A stretch of DNA of 49,907 bases, from NCBI GenBank assembly GCA_004369045.1, contig ML213532.1, positions 176,314 through 226,220 of the forward strand, in the 5' to 3' direction. The notes under the pieces are model-generated. The model saw nothing but the letters and a program-made list of their open reading frames with translations, was not told the DNA's origin and ran no database searches. The stretch is from Heliocybe sulcata. Its lineage: Eukaryota; Basidiomycota; Agaricomycetes; Gloeophyllales; Gloeophyllaceae. How positions within the stretch are numbered: position 1 is the stretch's first letter; each line of letters opens with the position of its first letter. Below, one piece after another: positions 45,001-49,907 of this stretch. Both the position numbers and the translations under genes were made by a program.

Positions 45001-48000
45001 TTAATCCACAAGCTCGTTGTCCTATGCGTAGTAAATCACAGCTCAACTGAAACACAAAGCAGAAGACTAACCTTTGCCAACCCAATTGTCGCCCAAGCAG
45101 TCGTGTTCTCGTCGAGTTTGACAATCGTTCGCGCTAAGTGACCCCGGATCATGCGCAGACTGATGAATACCGGCATATTGTTCCAGTTGCAATACTCTGC
45201 AATCCGCCACAAGCGTACATTCAACGCTGAACTGTTCAAGTACGACAGTCAATCAATATACAGGGCATATATATGAGTACAAACTTACAACTTGTCCCAC
45301 ACCTGATTCCGAGGACCATCCCAAGGGACAAACCAGTGCACGCGCACCAGGTATACAGGTTGATGGAGAGCGGGCTCGTTGTATTCGAAGATCTCCAGTA
45401 GCTCACCACATCCAATCAGTTTTGAACCATCGGGTTGTTGGAACGTTACTTCGATAAGAGACGTGTTGCTTAATCCAGTCGCTTGAGATGCATGGTAGCA
45501 CTTCCCCTCAAGCACCACATAGTCATAGAATGTCGCCTTGTCTCCTATCGGCATACTTGACCTGCCACGAGGTTGTTCACCTTGGCAGTGGAACATCTGT
45601 TCGGGAACCCATGTGGATAGGTACGGGGCAAACAGCCGGTATGTTTCCGACTTGAGGTGGCCTTTTACCCGCTGTGGGCTGAGTGTATAGACCATCCCAG
45701 CTGGAGAATGCAATGAGCAGATGGCATATTCAATCATTACATAACAAAAGATGTACTGTCAGCATGAGCCTCATCGAGATCCTCCGATAATGAGCGCAGT
45801 GCGGCTATGGTGCCACGCTCCTCCTTGGAAGCCTTGAGCATGATCTCAGCAGCTGCTCGCGGCACTGAATCGTCTGGAAATCCAGAAAGCGCCCTTATCT
45901 ACAAGTCGGTATGAGCATCCAGTGATGTGCTGTCACATGATACCCAACCACTTACCACCCGTGATGACTGACACATTCGCTGAAACTCTTGGAAGAAAGT
46001 ACATTCTAGTTCACCGTTGCCGTGATTATTTGTACAGAAGGACTTTAGGATCTTGTTCAGCCGCTCGAATAGAAAGGTCCAAAACTGGTGAGGTGGTCCG
46101 AAGTCACGAATGCAGTCTGGAACATGCATCGCGTAGTGATGATTCTGCTTGATGCAATCCGGACCATAGAGCTAGATAGTATTAATTCAGCATCGAGACG
46201 AAATTCAGTCCCTATCAGAAACTTACCCGCGGTAGCTCGCTAACGTACTCGCCTAGGAGGCGCTCGATCTCGTTGATGTCAAGATCAGTTAGCGTCATCG
46301 TGGTAAGCAGTCTCAGTGCTGTAGAAAGCTTCAAGAAGTTCTGAGGATCATCGGGATGCAAGCGGAAAGGCAGGTTCTCCTCGGCAGTCAGGTCTTCGTC
46401 CTCTTCATCGAGAGCATGAGCAGCAGGAGCATCAGCAACAGGAGAAGCTGGAGGGGCTGGAGGAGTCGGAGGAACCATGAATGAAGCTTCTTCGCCCAGA
46501 GACAGGCGGCCAGTGTCAGCGGGAGCAGTGTCATCCACAGTACGAGCAGAAACCGGAGGTAATGGCAGCTCGAGCGAACGAGCAGCGCCTACAGACTGAG
46601 AGCCCATGGGGAGCATATCTAGATCACTCGTGTCAGTGCTTTTACCCTTACCCTTGATCTGGGCCTTCTTAGCCGCCCTCTCCGCCTCCTTGCGCGCTTT
46701 CTCTGCCATCTTCTCTGCCTCCTTGCACGCTTTCTCCGCGATCTTCTCTGCCTCTTTCTGAGCTTTGTCAGCGGCCTTCTTCTCAGCAGCTTTTTTCTTT
46801 CGAGCGCGCTTGACAGCGGCAATCTTCGCTATGGCAGTAACACGGTCTTGAAGGTATGCCTCGCCTGGATTGGGAAGGCAGGCACTCCATAACTGGGGAA
46901 TCTAGTATGGTTCAGTTGTAAATAGTGAGGTGAAAATCGTATTAAAGAATTGCTTACAATTATCGGCCCAAACACGATGGCAAGAAGTTGCCACTGATCA
47001 GCTGTCAGGGAACCTCCAGCAGGCGTCCCGATATCCTTAGGTAGCTTCCCACATGAGGCAGGCACATCGAACTATAACACCCTGATTAATGCGATATATG
47101 CAAGATATGGGTATTTGACGCACGCCAGACAGCATCTCGTGCAAGACACGGAGCTCATGGTTGGGTCGAAGTATTTTACCTTGTACCCAGATATTATAGA
47201 AGTGTGTCTTGACGAGTCCTATACAAAGGGGTTAGCTTATGTGTCTTTCACAATAAGGATCGGTACGCATACCCAGAAACAGGTTGTGCATGGGATCAAT
47301 TATTGTCTGCCGCACCAAGTCGAAGTATGGTAGACGCAACAGCTGTGTGTACCGAGTAGCATGTATCTTCACAAATTTGTCGCGGGCGCTGTTGCTGTCG
47401 AGCTTGTTGTATTGTTCACCTAGTCGGCGCTGCTCGGCATTTGTGCAAGGCTGAAATGCTACGGTATATGATTAGGATCATGTCTGTTAATAAAAGAACA
47501 GCTACGCACCTCCCTTCGTCCAGACACTGGCAGTGGTCTTATCCTGCTGCGTGATCTTGCAGCAGGTGCAGAAGTTTGTGTGTGAATGCCCACCAAACCC
47601 GGCAAGCTTGTGGGCAGCAGGTTTGTCGCAGATGATGGCCAGCAGGATGATGCGTACAAGACGTCCTGCGATGGGAAAAGGTCAGCATATGGATTCCACT
47701 ACCGGAGTTAAAAAAAGTACCTTCCGGGGTTTCCGGAGTTGCGATACGAATACCATAGCGCCAAAGGCGAATCAGGTCACTTATGATTGGCTGAAGGAAC
47801 CTTTGAATCTCATCCGGGCTCTGTTCCTTAGGTCCTGGGAGTATGGTCGTACACATCAGATTCGAGGTACGGAACCTGATGGAGGCATCAGTCATGGAAC
47901 TCTATCATATGATGGCATCGTTATGACTTACTTGTACTCTGGTGGCAAATTGGCGATGCAAAATGACATTGGGCAAGAGGAATGAGATGGCGCTAAGTTG

Positions 48001-49503
48001 CTGCGAAGGTAGGAAAACCTAACAAATGGAACTCAGCGAGTAAAATTCAAAGGAAAGTCTTGTGACATACCAGTCGGCGCCGAGAGTGACACCAATACGA
48101 AGCTCGCCATTGGGACCATGCTCACGTTTGGCAGCTGTGTTAGAAAAGAAGGGTTTTCCATCCGGTCCCTTGAGTTCACGGGTGACACGCCCATCGAAGA
48201 TATCTTTGTATACGCCAGGACGGCGGGGTACCTTCCTCCATTTATCCATCAGGGGAGCAATGCCTTCCGCGGCAAGGATGGATGGAAGTTGCTCAGAGAC
48301 TGGAAGGTAAGGACAGCGCACTTTAGGTATGCGAGCGTCCCGCTTCTTTCCCCGGGTGGTCATATCTTCCAGAAAGAGTTCCGTGTCGCATCGTGGACAA
48401 TTGGACTGGGTGGAACTTGATGCCGGAAAGAGCTCACGACACTTTGAACAGACAGGGAGTGTGAACGTCAGGATATCAAGGCTGATAGCATGGTTCACAG
48501 ACTTGAGTGTCATGCAGGGAAGTTCGGCATCGGGATTCAGAAGGAAGACAATCAGCGCGAGAATACCCAACGCGGCATTACACACAAGGCGCGGGAGATG
48601 GAACTGTAGGTGTAGCCAGGTAATGAGAGCGTATATGCAGGCAATATGGGGAGAGAGGGCTGTGATCTCGATATCGGGGCGTTCACCGCAGCTCTGTTCA
48701 AGGAACGGATCGTTCACATCCTCTGCTGGTTCACTTATGAGTACCGGTGCGTCGGAGGTATTCCAGGGATCCTCCCGAGGTTCGCCCTCCTTGGAATCTG
48801 ATCCTGGATCATCCGGAGGGAGCTGCTGTACGTTCGCATCTGTGGGAGGTTGCTGAAGCCACCATTCACCAGGGATGGGAAGCTTGCCGTCATCATTGTC
48901 ATCTTCCTGACTCTGAGATGGATCCTGTTGCGCTTCCATCTCTTGCCGGAACATAGCTTGGAATTCCTGCTCAAGCATGTTCTGGAAAGCAGCATCTGGC
49001 GCAGCAGAAGCTTCCCGTCGCGTGAGGGGTCTGCTGGAAGCAGCTGCAAAAAAGTTCTGGGGCTGGAAGTGGTCGAGAAGGCCAAGCATTTGCTCAGGCC
49101 TGTGGATGTTCGGTCCCAGGTCAGGGAAAATGTTCCCGTATGTCTGTATGTCGAGGTCCCAAGCACAGAGTGTGCCGTTGTCGATCATCTGTTGCTCTAC
49201 AGCGCTAGCAGATGTGGGTGGGGGAAAGTCCATGGTCAAGAAAGGGTAAAAGGAGGGGTCTGGGGACGCCGAGGTATCGTTCAAAGCGACAGGAAAGGTT
49301 CGAGCAGAGGTAGAGGTGCTTGCAGCAGCAGCAGAAGCAGCCACTGCATGACCAAGCATTTGCAAGCGCACCTTATGTTGCCTGTCGAGATGAGTACGAG
49401 CTCGTTGTTGAGGGATTAATTGGCCGGGGCCCTTTCCATCGGGATCGCATTCGAGGCACCGGCACCATACTTTTTTCTCGGCTTTCTTCGTGTCCGCAGA
49501 CAT
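45001..49503 (-). CDS. Tnp2-type CACTA transposase, 13 exons
   Basis: Exons (minus): 49503-48071, 48018-47932, 47875-47721, 47665-47510, 47458-47273, 47218-47124, 47071-46958, 46901-46227, 46171-45956, 45898-45757, 45700-45289, 45231-45072 and 45021-45001. All phases match and no stop is met, giving about 1283 residues with twelve 48-57 nt introns. Residues 14-43 have CRCLEC...THLDRQH, a C2H2-like finger; VCSKC...CPRC (351-372) is a second Cys cluster. The Tnp2 core follows: LGADWFSYLRS (first likely catalytic Asp), LPPEYK, ILPGPKEQ, LQPII, then IICDKPAAHK (second Asp) and LPYF...DPMHNL. These match the order of plant Tnp2 motifs. Exon 8 codes a long Lys/Ala/Glu-rich insert (KEAEKMAEKARKEAERAAKK). 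Exon 9 has FWTFLFERLNKILKS, like the region after Tnp2 in plants (DUF4218-like). It ends DNELVD. It should cut and join the element's ends in the nucleus. Confidence 0.85.
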
Positions 49504-49907
49504 ACCGAGTGGTAGCAGAGCAGGTGGTCCTGGAAGAGGAAAGCCTGTTCAAGACAGCCGGGTGGGCGTGATTGTCACAGCGACTAGCTGTGCCACCAGA
49601 CCCAAACAATAACAAACAGGCTTACTGATTCTTAACCAGATAAGCAAAGGTGAGGAGGGTCTTGAGATAGACAAGGGACACAGAGGGTGAGGATAGATCA
49701 GAGTTATAGATTGCAGATGTAGAGATGTAGTGCTGTTAGGCTACTAGGTATCGACGAGGAGGCTAAGTCTGGGGTCTCAAGGAAATATCTACAAGTCTTA
49801 TATACACAATAGAATGATGACTAAATGGAAATGACATGGCTGAGCAATGATGAGTAATAATGAGTCATAGCTGACTAACTATCTATAATATCAAATGGTC
49901 CATAATC
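49504..49907. other. Upstream of the transposase gene
   Basis: Promoter side of the transposase. AT-rich at the far right, with TGAGTCA and several short ATGA(T)GAGTAATAATGAG-type repeats near 49845-49870. No TIR is seen before the window ends, so the element's right terminus lies outside. Confidence 0.4.

Larger units (their letters stand above)
40612..49907. mobile_element. CACTA-like DNA transposon, left end to window edge
   Basis: The array similarity stops at ~40611, and from there the sequence carries a Tnp2-type transposase and two further genes, with no trace of array modules up to the right edge. The left terminus may be at ATACACGG (40611-40618). CAC-initial ends are usual for CACTA (EnSpm) elements, but I cannot see the right end to confirm inverted repeats or a 3-bp target duplication. 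Sub-terminal GTCC/GGAC-containing motifs lie in the first 80 bases. The minimum length is ~9.3 kb, in keeping with autonomous elements of this superfamily. Confidence 0.65.

Noticed and set aside
46215-46822. The Lys/Ala/Glu-rich stretch as a separate minus-strand gene.
   Set aside because: It lies in frame within exon 8 of the transposase, with good splice sites on both sides; such low-complexity inserts are acceptable in this part of the protein.
48313-49503. A KDZ-type (Kyakuja/Dileera/Zisupton) transposase instead of Tnp2.
   Set aside because: The order of LGADW, LPPEYK, PGPKEQ, CDKPAAHK and DPMHNL follows Tnp2/CACTA, and the expected KDZ CxC-type cysteine cluster is not seen.
1-49907. 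tRNA, rRNA or CRISPR-like arrays.
   Set aside because: No cloverleaf-like sequence with a CCA-adjacent T-loop, no rRNA stretches, and no short regularly spaced repeats were found while reading; the only periodicity is the ~501-bp domain repeat.

Overview
The window is from a filamentous fungus, most likely a mushroom-forming basidiomycete (Agaricomycetes). It shows spliceosomal introns of about 50-62 nt with GTRNGY donors, intermediate GC coding sequence, and a fungal-style, intron-rich Tnp2 (CACTA) transposase. I cannot name the species.

Positions 1-40611 are a tandem array on the + strand of six related genes (called R1-R6 here), at 2399, 8978, 16639, 21187, 27422 and 33353. Each encodes a basic N-terminus that looks like a mitochondrial presequence (ending in a QRRWASA-like site), then 4, 6, 4, 6, 2 and 6 copies of a ~165-residue domain with a ~501-bp DNA period. 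A constant C-terminal cap follows, split by one 56-59 nt intron in front of a ~100-residue acidic tail. I do not recognise the repeat domain as any named family. R1, R4, R5 and R6 look intact. R2 has lost its tail by a one-base deletion. R3 is broken by frameshifts. A seventh promoter plus first-exon stub lies at 13405-13656. Every copy, stub included, has the same palindrome (GTCACG-N5-CGTGAC-like) roughly 80-150 bp upstream of its start, usually with a GTGACGTC box.

The spacers are themselves duplicated modules. 'M' lies upstream of R1, R4, R5 and R6, with antisense ORF remnants. 'T' lies downstream, and its distal part holds copies of a decayed spliced gene. 'K' is ~2.8 kb, lies between R1/R2 and R2/R3, and holds decayed exons of a GKGKAKD-rich gene. 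Two small non-autonomous DNA elements sit in the T module after R6.

At about 40611 the start of a further M module is cut off by a large mobile element that runs out of the right edge. It carries a hairpin near its left end, two + strand genes (41334-42231 and 42583-44813), and a convergent Tnp2-type transposase on the - strand (49503-45001). I could thread the transposase through 13 exons with no stop, so the element may be autonomous. The array, its repeat-number variation and the shared promoter palindrome are the most novel part of the window.
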